NCBI RefSeq assembly: GCF_036241575.1
Contig: NZ_CP108455.1
Coordinates: 2,972,001-3,036,000, forward strand
From: Streptomyces sp. NBC_01267
GTDB taxonomy: Bacteria > Actinomycetota > Actinomycetes > Streptomycetales > Streptomycetaceae
Reading direction: 5' to 3'
Length of the DNA: 64,000 bases
Positions 9,665 to 17,791 of this stretch are shown here, in pieces. Every line of letters begins with the position of its first letter. Position 1 is the stretch's first letter. The position numbers were made by a program, and so were the translations under genes. Under the pieces are notes generated by a model. It had not been told where the DNA came from and ran no database searches. It saw nothing but the letters and a program-made list of their open reading frames with translations.

Positions 9665-9909
9665 GGCGGGCTGTCGACGACTGCAACTCGCGTGTGTCCA
9701 AAGGGACTTGCCCTGCCTTCCGCTCCCGTCCCGGCCGTTGCCGCCCGCCGGGTCGCGGACTCTAGACCCGCTGGGCATGTTCCGCTGGAAAATGCCAGAA
9801 GTCCCACTGGCCGGAGGACCGTCCCCGTAACTTCACGGTTACTGCCGCACGGCCGCCCCCCGCGGTCACGACGGCCACCGTGCGCACCACGCCGGGAGGG
9901 GAGTTCCGC

Positions 9910-10377
9910 GTGCCCGGAATCGACGAGTGTCTGCTGGAAGCGATGCGACTGCCCGGTGCCCTCGGTGCGGGCGTGGTCGACTGGACCAGCGGGCTGACGC
10001 TCGGCACCATCGGCCAGTCACCCAACGACGACCACGAGGCGACCGCCGCCGAGACGGCGGAGCTGGCCAGGATGGCCGCCGAGCACCCCGCCTTCCGCGC
10101 GACGGCCTTCGGTGCGACAGCCTTCGGTGCGACAGCGCCCGCGGGCAGCGGAGAGAGCGGCGACGGGAGCGGCGACGGGAACGGCGACGGGAACGACGGC
10201 GGCCTCTCCGTGGAGGACGTCATCGTCACCACCCGCACCGGCTACCACCTCCTCCACTTCGTCGAGACGACCTTCGACAGCAGCGTCTTCCTCCATCTCT
10301 GGCTGAACCGCGACGAGGGCAATCTGGCGCTCGCCCGATTACGGTTGCGGGACCTCGCCGAACGACTGGTGCTGTGA
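9910..10377 (+). CDS. Roadblock/LC7-like protein with a TTA codon
   Basis: 155 aa. The N-terminal LGAGVVDWTSGLTLGTIG matches the start of the roadblock-like protein at 11710 (LGAALVDFTSGMALGTLG), and the C-terminal half again looks like a roadblock sheet-helix fold. Between them is a Gly/Asp/Ser-rich insert of about 20 residues. GTG 9910 follows GGGAGGGGAG; a GTG at 9880 is possible. Codon 144 (10339-10341) is TTA, the rare Leu codon read by bldA tRNA, so full translation should depend on bldA. It overlaps the next gene by one base (TGATG). Small Ras-like GTPase regulators have this fold; the partner here is unknown. Confidence 0.78.
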   Translation: MPGIDECLLEAMRLPGALGAGVVDWTSGLTLGTIGQSPNDDHEATAAETAELARMAAEHPAFRATAFGATAFGATAPAGSGESGDGSGDGNGDGNDGGLSVEDVIVTTRTGYHLLHFVETTFDSSVFLHLWLNRDEGNLALARLRLRDLAERLVL

Positions 10378-11168
10378 TGGGCCCGGCGCCGCAGAGCAGC
10401 GTCTCCCCGATGCTCGTCCGCCTCGCGGGCGAACGCGCCACCGGCGCCCTGCTGCGTGACCGCGGCACCCTCTACCTGGTCGACGGCCAGGTGGTGCACG
10501 CCGAGAGCCCGGCCGCCCCCGGTATCGACATCCTGCTGACCACCACCGGACGGCTCCGCCCCGAGGGGTGGCAGCAGGCCGTCGACCGGGCCGGGGCCAA
10601 GGGATCGGTCGGCCGGTTCCTCGTCGAGAGCGGGCAGGTGGCCGGGGGCGAGCTGGAGATCTGCCACCTGGGCGCGCTGCACGACGCGGCGTACTTCGCC
10701 CTGGCGCCGGGCAGCGGCCCCACCCGGTTCCGTTACGGGGTGGCCCACTGGATCGGCCCGGTGCACCCCGTACCCGCCGACGCGGTGGAGCGGGAGGCGG
10801 CGCGCCGCCGTGAACTGCTCGACCGGCTGTGGCCGTACCCCGACCTCGACAGCGCCCCCGTGGTGCGGGCCCCGCACCGCAGCCGCGCGGCCGACGTCCC
10901 CGGCACGCCCGTCACCCCGCGCCAGCGCGCGGTACTCGCGCTGGCCGACGGCGTACGGACCCCGCCGGACATCGCGCGGACGCTGGGGCGCCCGGCCTTC
11001 CACGTCCTCATCGACGTCCGCAGGCTGGCAGCCGCCGGCGCCGTCGAGACCCCGCGGACACCCGCGCCGCCCGCCTCCGCCGTCCCCGCCTGGGTCGGCG
11101 AGGTGGCTCGGGACCCGGATGTCGCCCTGCTCCAACGGCTGCGAGACGCATTGGAGGCCACGCTGTGA
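10377..11168 (+). CDS. DUF4388-like/winged-helix protein of the roadblock cluster
   Basis: 263 aa. The N-terminal half (LVRLAGERATGALLRDRGTL then YLVDGQVVHAESP) resembles the DUF4388/PATAN-type domain seen in signalling proteins. The C-terminal part, QRAVLALADGVRTPPDIART and VLIDVRRLAAAGAV, looks like a winged helix. ATG 10377 overlaps the previous stop by one base; the in-frame GTG at 10374 is an alternative. It sits between roadblock genes, and its stop overlaps a GTGA, indicating one transcript. It may couple roadblock signalling to DNA or protein binding, which is inference. Confidence 0.65.
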   Translation: MGPAPQSSVSPMLVRLAGERATGALLRDRGTLYLVDGQVVHAESPAAPGIDILLTTTGRLRPEGWQQAVDRAGAKGSVGRFLVESGQVAGGELEICHLGALHDAAYFALAPGSGPTRFRYGVAHWIGPVHPVPADAVEREAARRRELLDRLWPYPDLDSAPVVRAPHRSRAADVPGTPVTPRQRAVLALADGVRTPPDIARTLGRPAFHVLIDVRRLAAAGAVETPRTPAPPASAVPAWVGEVARDPDVALLQRLRDALEATL

Positions 11169-11206
11169 TCCGCTCCCTGCGGCAGCGCGCCGAGAGGAGA
11201 CAGCTG

Positions 11207-11596
11207 ATGTCCGCCGAGTCCGAAGTCCTCGAAGAGCTACGCCGGTTGAGAGCCCGGGTGCCGCTGATCGGCGGGGCGCTCGCGGCCACCGTCGACGGAC
11301 TGGTGCTGGCGCAGGACGCCGCGGCGGAGGCCGAGTCCGTCGCGGCACTGACCGCCGCCGCCCTCGGTGTCGCCCAGCGGCTGACCGAGACGACGGGCCA
11401 GGGCGGCTTCCGCGAGCTGCTGGTCCGTGGCGAGAACGGCTATGTCGCGACCTACGCGGCAGGCCCGTCCGCCGTCCTCACCCTGCTCGCCCGGCCGCGC
11501 GTCAACGTGGGCCGCCTGCACCTCGAAGCCCGCCGGGCCGGCACCCGGATCGGCGAGCTGGTCGACGGCGCCCTCGACCGGCTGGAGAGCCCATGA
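11207..11596 (+). CDS. Roadblock/LC7 domain protein
   Basis: 129 aa. The segment VPLIGGALAATVDGLVLAQD, followed by a helix ALTAAALGVAQRLTE and then strands LVRGENGYVATYAAGPSAVL, is a classic roadblock/LC7 fold. Such proteins act as GTPase-activating partners of MglA-like GTPases in conservons and gliding systems. AGGAG at 11195-11199 lies 7 bases before ATG 11207; the upstream GTG at 11165 overlaps the previous gene and is less likely. Its stop overlaps a following in-frame ATG (ATGA at 11593). Confidence 0.82.
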   Translation: MSAESEVLEELRRLRARVPLIGGALAATVDGLVLAQDAAAEAESVAALTAAALGVAQRLTETTGQGGFRELLVRGENGYVATYAAGPSAVLTLLARPRVNVGRLHLEARRAGTRIGELVDGALDRLESP

Positions 11597-11709
11597 CCAA
11601 CTCCCCCTCACGGGCGGGCCGTTCCGGCGCCGCCCGTGCCAGGACCGCACCGGACCACGCACGGAACCACACCAGGAAATCCACCCACGAGAAAGGAAGT
11701 GCACCCCTC

Positions 11710-12084
11710 ATGGCGAACACCGAGAACGCACTCAAGGACGCGATGACCTCGATCGAGGGCGCGCTCGGCGCGGCGCTCGTCGACTTCACCAGCGGCATGG
11801 CCCTCGGCACGCTCGGTGGTGGCAAGGACCTCGATCTGGCGGTGGCCGCCGCCGGGAACACGGATGTGGTGCGCGCCAAGGTGCGGACCATGGAGCACCT
11901 CGGCATGAAGGACGAGATCGAGGACATCCTGATCACGCTGGGCGAGCAGTACCACCTGATCCGGCTGCTCAAGGGACGCGACAACACGGGCCTGTTCCTC
12001 TACCTCGCGCTGGACAAGTCCCGGGCCAATCTCGCGATGGCCCGCCACCAGCTGAGGAAGATCGAGGCCGAGCTGGAGGTGTGA
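11710..12084 (+). CDS. Roadblock-like regulator
   Basis: 124 aa. LGAALVDFTSGMALGTLGGG is followed by helix DVVRAKVRTMEHLGMK and strands EDILITLGEQYHLIRLL and GLFLYLALDKSRANLAMARH. It is homologous to the first gene of the cluster, without the insert. ATG 11710 has AAAGGAAG about 10 bases upstream; a start at ATG 11593 would add 39 basic/polar residues and is less likely. Last gene of the four-gene unit. No GTPase or sensor kinase is encoded nearby, unlike in a conservon. Confidence 0.8.
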   Translation: MANTENALKDAMTSIEGALGAALVDFTSGMALGTLGGGKDLDLAVAAAGNTDVVRAKVRTMEHLGMKDEIEDILITLGEQYHLIRLLKGRDNTGLFLYLALDKSRANLAMARHQLRKIEAELEV

Positions 12085-12090
12085 GCCCGG

Positions 12091-12666
12091 TCAGCGGCGC
12101 CGCGCCCCGCCGGGTGCGGCGTCGCCCGCCAGTACGCCCGTGGAGCGGTAGCCCTTGACCTGCTTCCCGGCCGGGCCCCGGGCGATCCAGTCCGTACGGA
12201 CCCAGAGGAGCAGGTCGTCCGCGTGCTCCCGGCGGCCGAGCCGGACCGCCTTGAGCCAGCGTCCGGCGCCCGCCCCGGCCAGCGCCAGCCCACCCGCCGC
12301 GGGGAGGGCGAACGACGAGCCCACCGCCACGACGAACGCGGCGAGCAGCCACCAGCGGTGCGCCCGCCGCCAGTTCCGTACGGTCACGGCCCGGTCCTGG
12401 AGGAAGTCGGACCGGCCGGCCCGCACCGGGGACTTCGACAGATGGGCGAACCGGCGCCCGCGGGCCAGGGCGACGACCGCAGCCACGATCAGGAAGAGCG
12501 CGGCCCCGGCCAGCAGCCCGATCCGGCGCCCGGTCGGTCCGGGCAGCAGCACACCGACAGCGGCGGCCAGCAGCCCGAGCCACCACAGCGGGGCGGCTCC
12601 GGCCCGTACCAGCACCGCGACCCTCGCCACGGTCCGCGCCTGTCCCTGCGCCTTTCCACGCCCCAC
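12091..12666 (-). CDS. Small multi-spanning membrane protein
   Basis: 191 aa. Hydrophobic segments are WWLGLLAAAVGVLLPG, GLLAGAALFLIVAAVVALA, and WWLLAAFVVAVGSSFALP, linked by basic loops. The C-terminal half is soluble. I do not recognise a named family. GTG 12666 is preceded by GGAGGGAG. It is convergent with the roadblock cluster, its stop 6 bases from the cluster end, and is separated from RpiR by repeat-rich DNA. Confidence 0.72.
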   Translation of the reverse strand: MGRGKAQGQARTVARVAVLVRAGAAPLWWLGLLAAAVGVLLPGPTGRRIGLLAGAALFLIVAAVVALARGRRFAHLSKSPVRAGRSDFLQDRAVTVRNWRRAHRWWLLAAFVVAVGSSFALPAAGGLALAGAGAGRWLKAVRLGRREHADDLLLWVRTDWIARGPAGKQVKGYRSTGVLAGDAAPGGARRR

Positions 12667-12719
12667 GTTCCCGCTCCCTCCGCACACTGTTCCTGGACCG
12701 GGCGGAGATTAGCGACGCT

Positions 12720-12838
12720 TTCTGAGTACGTCGTGAGAACGGGTCTCCGCGTACGCCGCGAGAACGGGGCACCGTGAGAACGGGCCCCTGCGCACGCCGT
12801 GGACGCGGAAGGGCGCCGCGCACACCACGAGAACGGGC
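12720..12838. repeat. Degenerate GAGAACGGG repeats
   Basis: The stretch between the membrane protein and the RpiR gene holds four copies of GAGAACGGG(G/C) spaced about 20-60 bases apart, mixed with CGTACGCCG-like units. It looks like decaying tandem repeat DNA and codes for nothing I recognise. Confidence 0.5.
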
Positions 12839-12839
12839 G

Positions 12840-13676
12840 CTACTCCACGAACAGCCCCCGCGCCGCCGCCCGCGCGTCGAACTCCTCCAGCCGCGACTGC
12901 GCCTGCGGCAGCTCGTCGCACATCGCCTCCAGCAGCACCCGGCCGAGCAGCATCGGCCCACAGGCCGTGTCGAAGGCCAGACCGGTGCCGACCGCCGCCG
13001 GGATCAGGATGTCGCTGTGCTTGGCGACCGGCGCGAAGGCCGAGTCGGCGACCGTCACCACGGTCAGCCCCGCCGACTGCGCGTACGCCAGTGCCTCGAC
13101 CACCTCGCGCGGGTGGCGCGGCAGCGCGAAACAGAGCAGCACCGTGGCGCCCGCCCGTACCGACGCGTCGATGCGGTCGGCCAGCATCGTGCCGCCCTCG
13201 TCGAGCAGCCGGACGTCCCGGTGGACCTTCGCCGCGAAGTACGCGAACCCCCTGGCCTGCGAGGACGCGGCACGCAGGCCGAGCACCGGCAGGGTCGGCG
13301 ACCCGGCGAGCAGCCGTCCCGCCCGTTCCACGAGTGACGGGTCGGCGAGCAGTTCGGACAGCTGCCGCAGATTCTCCAACTCGCCCTGGACGGCCTGCTG
13401 GTACTCGTTGAGGCTGTCCCCGCCGACCGCCCGCCCGTTCGGTGCGACCTCCCGCAGGTGCTTGCGCAGCGCCGGGTAGCCGTCGAAGCCGAGCGCGACG
13501 GCGAAGCGGGTGACGGAGGGCTGGCTGACACCGGCCAGCTCGGCCAGCTCGACCGACGAGAGGAACGGCGCGTCGGCGGCCCGGCGCACCATGCAGTGCG
13601 CGATCCGCCGTTGGGTCGGCGTCAGCCGGTGCCCTTCGAAGAGCTGTTGCAGCCGTGCGGCCGGGCTGTCGCTCAT
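12840..13676 (-). CDS. MurR/RpiR family transcriptional regulator
   Basis: 278 aa. An N-terminal helix-turn-helix (VELAELAGVSQPSVTRFAVA) is followed by a SIS sugar-phosphate-binding domain (GLRAASSQARGFAYFAAKV, LLCFALPRHPREVVEALAYA). RpiR proteins bind phosphosugars or related metabolites. ATG 13676 is preceded by GAGGGGGA. It lies 28 bases after the lyase-family gene, so the pair is probably one operon and it likely controls it. Confidence 0.9.
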   Translation of the reverse strand: MSDSPAARLQQLFEGHRLTPTQRRIAHCMVRRAADAPFLSSVELAELAGVSQPSVTRFAVALGFDGYPALRKHLREVAPNGRAVGGDSLNEYQQAVQGELENLRQLSELLADPSLVERAGRLLAGSPTLPVLGLRAASSQARGFAYFAAKVHRDVRLLDEGGTMLADRIDASVRAGATVLLCFALPRHPREVVEALAYAQSAGLTVVTVADSAFAPVAKHSDILIPAAVGTGLAFDTACGPMLLGRVLLEAMCDELPQAQSRLEEFDARAAARGLFVE

Positions 13677-13704
13677 GCCGTCCCCCTCAAGATCCATGTC
13701 CGTG

Positions 13705-15186
13705 TCAGAGTTCATTGAACCGGTCGAGCAGCGCGGCTGCCGCCTCCACATCGCCGGTCAGCGGCCGGTCCGCCAGGTCCGGATCGAGTACCGCGTCCGC
13801 CAGCTCGAAGGCGCGGCCGACCGGCAGGCCGGGGTCGATCCGCAGCTCGCGCTGGCGCAACGCCCTTACGGCGGCGACCAGTTCGCAGCCGACGACGTAC
13901 CGGTACGCCCGCCCGGCCCGCAGCGCCTGCCGGGCCGCCAGTGAGGCGAAGCTGGCCTGTTCCTCGACGCCGCGGGAGAGAACAGCATGCCCGAGCGAGG
14001 CCGGCGCGGAGAAGGCCCGCAGGTCACCGAGGGCCGCCCCGGCCGCGTACTCCAGGATCATCACGCCCGACGAGGCGGCCTCGCCGTCGGCCAGGAAGGG
14101 CCTCAGCCGGGTGAGCGCGGGTTCGTTCAGCGCGGAGAGCCGGGAGGTCGAGAGCCGGGCCGTCTGGGTGAGGGCCAGCCTGAAGTGGTCGAGGGCCAGG
14201 ACCAGTTGGGCCATGTAGAAGCCACCGTGGTGGTAGGCGGCCATGTCGGCGGGGCGGATCAGCGGGTTCTCGGCCGCCGCGTTGATCTCGATGGCGATGG
14301 TCCGCTCCAGCAGGTCGGCCGCGTCGTGTGCGGGGCCGTGGATCTGCGGTACGCAGCGGAAACCGTACGGGTCCTGGATGCGGCCCAGCGGCGGGGTGGG
14401 CCGCTCGGGGGCGCCCAGCAGGTAGCGGCTGCGGGCGGCGACCGCGTACGAGCCGGGGTGCGGGCGGGCCGCGTGCACCGGTTCCGCGTACGCCTCGAAC
14501 GAGCCGTCCACGGCGAGCAGCGACAGCGCGGCCACCACCTGGGTCGCGGACACCAGCCGGCGCAGCTCGTCGAGGGCGAGCGCGGACTGGCCGAGGGTGA
14601 GGGCGTTGCTGCTGATCAGTGCGAGGGCGTCGTTGTTGTCGAGGGGCTGCGCGGCGGGCGGCGCACCGCCCTCCCAGGGGTGCTCGCCGGCCAGGGCGAG
14701 TCCCAGCTGGGCGAGGGCGGCGATGTCTCCCGTACCGACCGAGCCGAACTCGTTGACGACGGGGTGGGCGCCGGACTCCAGGGCCTCGCAGAGCGCGGTG
14801 ACGACGGTGGGCCGCAGTCCGGCCCCACCGGCGAGCAGCTGGTTGGCGCGGACCGCGAGCATGGCCCTGACCTCGTGCGCGGGGAGCGGGTCGCCGATGG
14901 CCCCGGCGTGCGAGCGCAGCAGCCGCAGTCCGTGGTCGGCGGCGGCGCCGGAGGGCACGGACTCGTTACGGTTGGCCCCGACACCGGTGGAGCGGCCGTA
15001 CACGCGGCCCGACGCGGCGAGCTCACGGGCCGCGTCCCACGACCATTCGACACGCTTCATCGCTTCGGATCCGGGTACGGGCCTGGCCGTACCACGCGCC
15101 AGTCGCACCACATCGGAAACCGGAAGGGACTCACCGTCGAGGACCACGATGCCGGTCGGGGTATCCACCGTGCGGGACGACATCAT
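13705..15186 (-). CDS. Aromatic amino acid lyase (HAL/PAL) family protein lacking the MIO triad
   Basis: 493 aa, colinear with histidine ammonia-lyase: YGRSTGVGANRNE, SSNALTLGQSALALDELRR, QDPYGFRCVPQIHGPAHDA, INAAAENPL. The sequence where HutH has GSVGASGD, whose Ala-Ser-Gly cyclise to the MIO cofactor, reads GSVGTGD here, one residue shorter with no A-S-G. So canonical ammonia-lyase activity is doubtful. AAAGGAGG lies 9 bases before ATG 15186. It is followed by an RpiR regulator and diverges from a betaine-type importer. True HutH may be elsewhere in the genome. Confidence 0.82.
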   Translation of the reverse strand: MMSSRTVDTPTGIVVLDGESLPVSDVVRLARGTARPVPGSEAMKRVEWSWDAARELAASGRVYGRSTGVGANRNESVPSGAAADHGLRLLRSHAGAIGDPLPAHEVRAMLAVRANQLLAGGAGLRPTVVTALCEALESGAHPVVNEFGSVGTGDIAALAQLGLALAGEHPWEGGAPPAAQPLDNNDALALISSNALTLGQSALALDELRRLVSATQVVAALSLLAVDGSFEAYAEPVHAARPHPGSYAVAARSRYLLGAPERPTPPLGRIQDPYGFRCVPQIHGPAHDAADLLERTIAIEINAAAENPLIRPADMAAYHHGGFYMAQLVLALDHFRLALTQTARLSTSRLSALNEPALTRLRPFLADGEAASSGVMILEYAAGAALGDLRAFSAPASLGHAVLSRGVEEQASFASLAARQALRAGRAYRYVVGCELVAAVRALRQRELRIDPGLPVGRAFELADAVLDPDLADRPLTGDVEAAAALLDRFNEL

Positions 15187-15262
15187 GCGCGAACGCCTCC
15201 TTTTTCCGACATACGGTCTTGCCCCATGGCCTCGTACCGCCCGACCTCTCACCACAGCCCCA

Positions 15263-15276
15263 TGACAAATTATTCA
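15263..15276. promoter_or_regulatory. Putative operator between lyase and OpuC genes
   Basis: TGACAAATTATTCA is AT-rich in a GC-rich setting and has TGA...TCA symmetry. It lies 77 bases before the lyase start and 50 bases before the ABC gene start. It resembles the element at 8220-8257 on the opposite strand (shared TGAC and ATTCAGC parts). The RpiR regulator is the obvious candidate; unproven. Confidence 0.4.
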
Positions 15277-15325
15277 GCCACCAAGAACTCTGCATGACCA
15301 TATGCAGCCCGGCAAGGGATGACCG

Positions 15326-16447
15326 ATGATCGAATTCGACTCCGTGCACAAACGCTTCCCGAACGGCACCACCGCGGTCCACGACCTCAGCCTGGACATG
15401 CCGGAGGGGCAGATCACCGTCCTCGTCGGCTCGTCCGGCTGCGGGAAGACGACCACGCTCCGCATGATCAACCGCATGGTCGAGCAGACCTCGGGGACCA
15501 TCCGTCTCGCGGGCAAGGACATCCGCGAGGCGGACGCCGCCGACCTGCGGCGCGGCATCGGTTACGTCATCCAGCAGTCCGGGCTCTTCCCGCACCGGAC
15601 GATCCTCGACAACGTGGCGACGGTCCCGCTCCTCCTCGGCTGGGGCCGGAAGAAGGCCCGTGCCCGCGCCGCCGAGCTGCTGGAGACCGTCGGACTGAAC
15701 GCCGACACCGCGAAGCGCTACCCGCACCAGCTCTCCGGCGGCCAGCAGCAGCGGGTCGGCGTGGCCCGCGCGCTCGCCGCCGACCCGCCGGTCCTGCTCA
15801 TGGACGAGCCGTTCGGCGCGGTGGACCCGGTGGTCCGCACCCAGCTCCAGGACGAGCTGCTCAGGCTCCAGCAGGACATCGACAAGACGATCGTCTTCGT
15901 CACCCACGACATAGACGAGGCCGTGCGGCTCGGCGACCGAATAGCCGTCTTCCGTACCGGCGGCCATCTCGTCCAGTGCGCGGAGCCCGCCGAACTCCTC
16001 GCCCGTCCCGCCGACGCCTTCGTCGCGGACTTCCTGGGCGCCGAGCGCGGGCTGAAGCTCCTCTCGCTGTCCACGCTCGCGGGCGTACCGCAGACCGCGG
16101 CCCCCACCGTCCGGGCCGGCGAGAAGCTCTCCGCCGCCAAGGGCGCGGCCCGCTGGCAGCTGGTCGTCTCGGCCGACGGCAAGCCGCTCGGCTGGCTCGA
16201 CGCCGAGGCCGAAAAGGCGTCCGGCCCCACGAACGACACCGCGGGCGACGCCCGGCTGCTGCCCGTACGGGCCCTGCGCGACACCGACTCGCTGCTCTCC
16301 GCGCTCAACGAATCGGTCGCCTCCCCGGCCGGTCTCGTCGCCCGCGTCGACGCGGCAGGCGTCCTGACCGGCGTCACCGCGCGCGACGACATCCACGACC
16401 GCGCGGGCGAGGCCCACGCGGCAGCGGGCACGGGCAGCGCCGCATGA
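15326..16447 (+). CDS. Betaine/choline ABC importer ATP-binding protein (OpuCA-like)
   Basis: 373 aa. Walker A GSSGCGKTT near residue 36, signature LSGGQQQRV, Walker B VLLMDEPFGAVD, H-loop VTHD. The C-terminus (about residue 240 on) has degenerate CBS-like repeats, as in OpuCA/ProV osmosensing subunits. ATG 15326 follows AAGGGATG. The stop overlaps the permease start (ATGA at 16444). The set with two permeases and a lipoprotein is a complete importer, likely for glycine betaine, choline or carnitine. Confidence 0.92.
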   Translation: MIEFDSVHKRFPNGTTAVHDLSLDMPEGQITVLVGSSGCGKTTTLRMINRMVEQTSGTIRLAGKDIREADAADLRRGIGYVIQQSGLFPHRTILDNVATVPLLLGWGRKKARARAAELLETVGLNADTAKRYPHQLSGGQQQRVGVARALAADPPVLLMDEPFGAVDPVVRTQLQDELLRLQQDIDKTIVFVTHDIDEAVRLGDRIAVFRTGGHLVQCAEPAELLARPADAFVADFLGAERGLKLLSLSTLAGVPQTAAPTVRAGEKLSAAKGAARWQLVVSADGKPLGWLDAEAEKASGPTNDTAGDARLLPVRALRDTDSLLSALNESVASPAGLVARVDAAGVLTGVTARDDIHDRAGEAHAAAGTGSAA

Positions 16448-17088
16448 CCATCGACTGGGGCTGGTTCCCCGACCACACCGGTGAGATGACCCATCTCACC
16501 GCGGACCATCTCTCCACCGCGGTACCCGCGGTCCTCCTCGGCCTGCTGATCGCGCTCCCCCTGGCGGTCCTCGCCCACCGGGTACGGCCGCTGCGCGGCT
16601 TCGCCCTCGGTCTCTCCAACATCCTCTACACGATCCCGTCCCTCGCCTTCTTCGTCCTGCTGCTCCCGATCACCGGGCTGACCCGGACGACCGCGATCAC
16701 CGGGCTGACCGCGTACACCCTGGTCGTGCTCGTACGGAACACCGTCGAGGGCCTGGACGCGGTGCCCGCCAGGGTGCGCGAGGCGTCGACCGCCATGGGC
16801 ACCAGGCCGCTGCGCACCCTGCTCACCGTCGAGCTGCCGCTCGCACTCCCGGTGATCATGGCCGGGGTCCGGGTCTCCACCGTGATGTCGATCTCCCTGG
16901 TGAGCGTGGCCAGTTACATCGGGTACGGCGGCCTCGGCCAGCTCTTCACCGACGGCTTCCAGCGCAACTACCCCACCCCGGTCGTCGCCGGGGTGGTCCT
17001 GACCCTGCTGCTCGCCCTGGTGGCGGACGCGCTGCTGGTCACCGTCCAGTGGCTGTGCACGCCGTGGACCCACGAGCGAGGTGCCTGA
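16444..17088 (+). CDS. OpuC-type ABC permease 1
   Basis: 214 aa with about five membrane helices (AVLLGLLIALPLAVLAH, LAFFVLLLPITGL). The EAA loop near VREASTAMGTRPLRTLLTVE contacts the ATPase. Starts inside the ATPase stop codon (ATGA), so translation is coupled. Family: ProW/OpuCB permeases. Confidence 0.9.
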   Translation: MTIDWGWFPDHTGEMTHLTADHLSTAVPAVLLGLLIALPLAVLAHRVRPLRGFALGLSNILYTIPSLAFFVLLLPITGLTRTTAITGLTAYTLVVLVRNTVEGLDAVPARVREASTAMGTRPLRTLLTVELPLALPVIMAGVRVSTVMSISLVSVASYIGYGGLGQLFTDGFQRNYPTPVVAGVVLTLLLALVADALLVTVQWLCTPWTHERGA

Positions 17089-17091
17089 GCC

Positions 17092-17763
17092 GTGATCGAA
17101 CTCCTCAAGAACCTCGCCACCTGGCTGACCAGCTCCGCCCAGTGGTCCGGCCCGGAAGGCATCGCCCACCGGCTCGTCGAACACCTCCAGTACTCGCTGC
17201 TGGCCACCGTCGTCGCCGCCGTGATCGCGCTGCCCATCGGCATGCTGATCGGCCACACCGGACGCGGCGCGTTCCTCGCGGTCAACCTGGCCTCCTTCGG
17301 CCGCGCGCTGCCGACCGTCGGCCTGGTCACCCTGGTCTTCCTCGCGGGCGGCCTCTCCATCTGGCCGGTGTACATCTCGCTGGTGGCGCTCGCCGTGCCG
17401 GTGATCATCACCAATACGTACGCGGGCATGGCCGCCGTCGACCCCGAGGTCAAGGACGCGGCGAAGGGCGTCGGCCTGCGCGGGCACCAGGTCCTCTGGC
17501 AGGTCGAACTCCCCCTGGCGCTCCCCCTGATCATGACCGGCATCCGGCTGGCGACCGTCCAGGTCGTCGCCACCGCCACCATCGCCGCCTACGTCAGCTT
17601 CGGCGGCCTGGGCCGCTACGTGTTCGACGGCCTGGCCCAGCGCGATCTGGTGCAGGTACTCGGCGGCGCGGTGCTCGTCGCCGTCCTCGCCGTCCTCGCC
17701 GACCTGGCCCTGGGCGGGGTGCAGCGGCTGCTGCTGCGCGGCCGGCCCACCACCGCCCGCTGA
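17092..17763 (+). CDS. OpuC-type ABC permease 2
   Basis: 223 aa, GTG start at 17092, 3 bases after the first permease. Membrane helices include LLATVVAAVIALPIGMLIG and VGLVTLVFLAGGLSIW, and the EAA loop is VKDAAKGVGLRGHQVLWQVE. Two permeases of this kind form the heterodimeric channel of OpuC importers. Confidence 0.9.
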   Translation: MIELLKNLATWLTSSAQWSGPEGIAHRLVEHLQYSLLATVVAAVIALPIGMLIGHTGRGAFLAVNLASFGRALPTVGLVTLVFLAGGLSIWPVYISLVALAVPVIITNTYAGMAAVDPEVKDAAKGVGLRGHQVLWQVELPLALPLIMTGIRLATVQVVATATIAAYVSFGGLGRYVFDGLAQRDLVQVLGGAVLVAVLAVLADLALGGVQRLLLRGRPTTAR

Positions 17764-17791
17764 CTGCCCGCTGAACTTCTGGAGACCCGAG

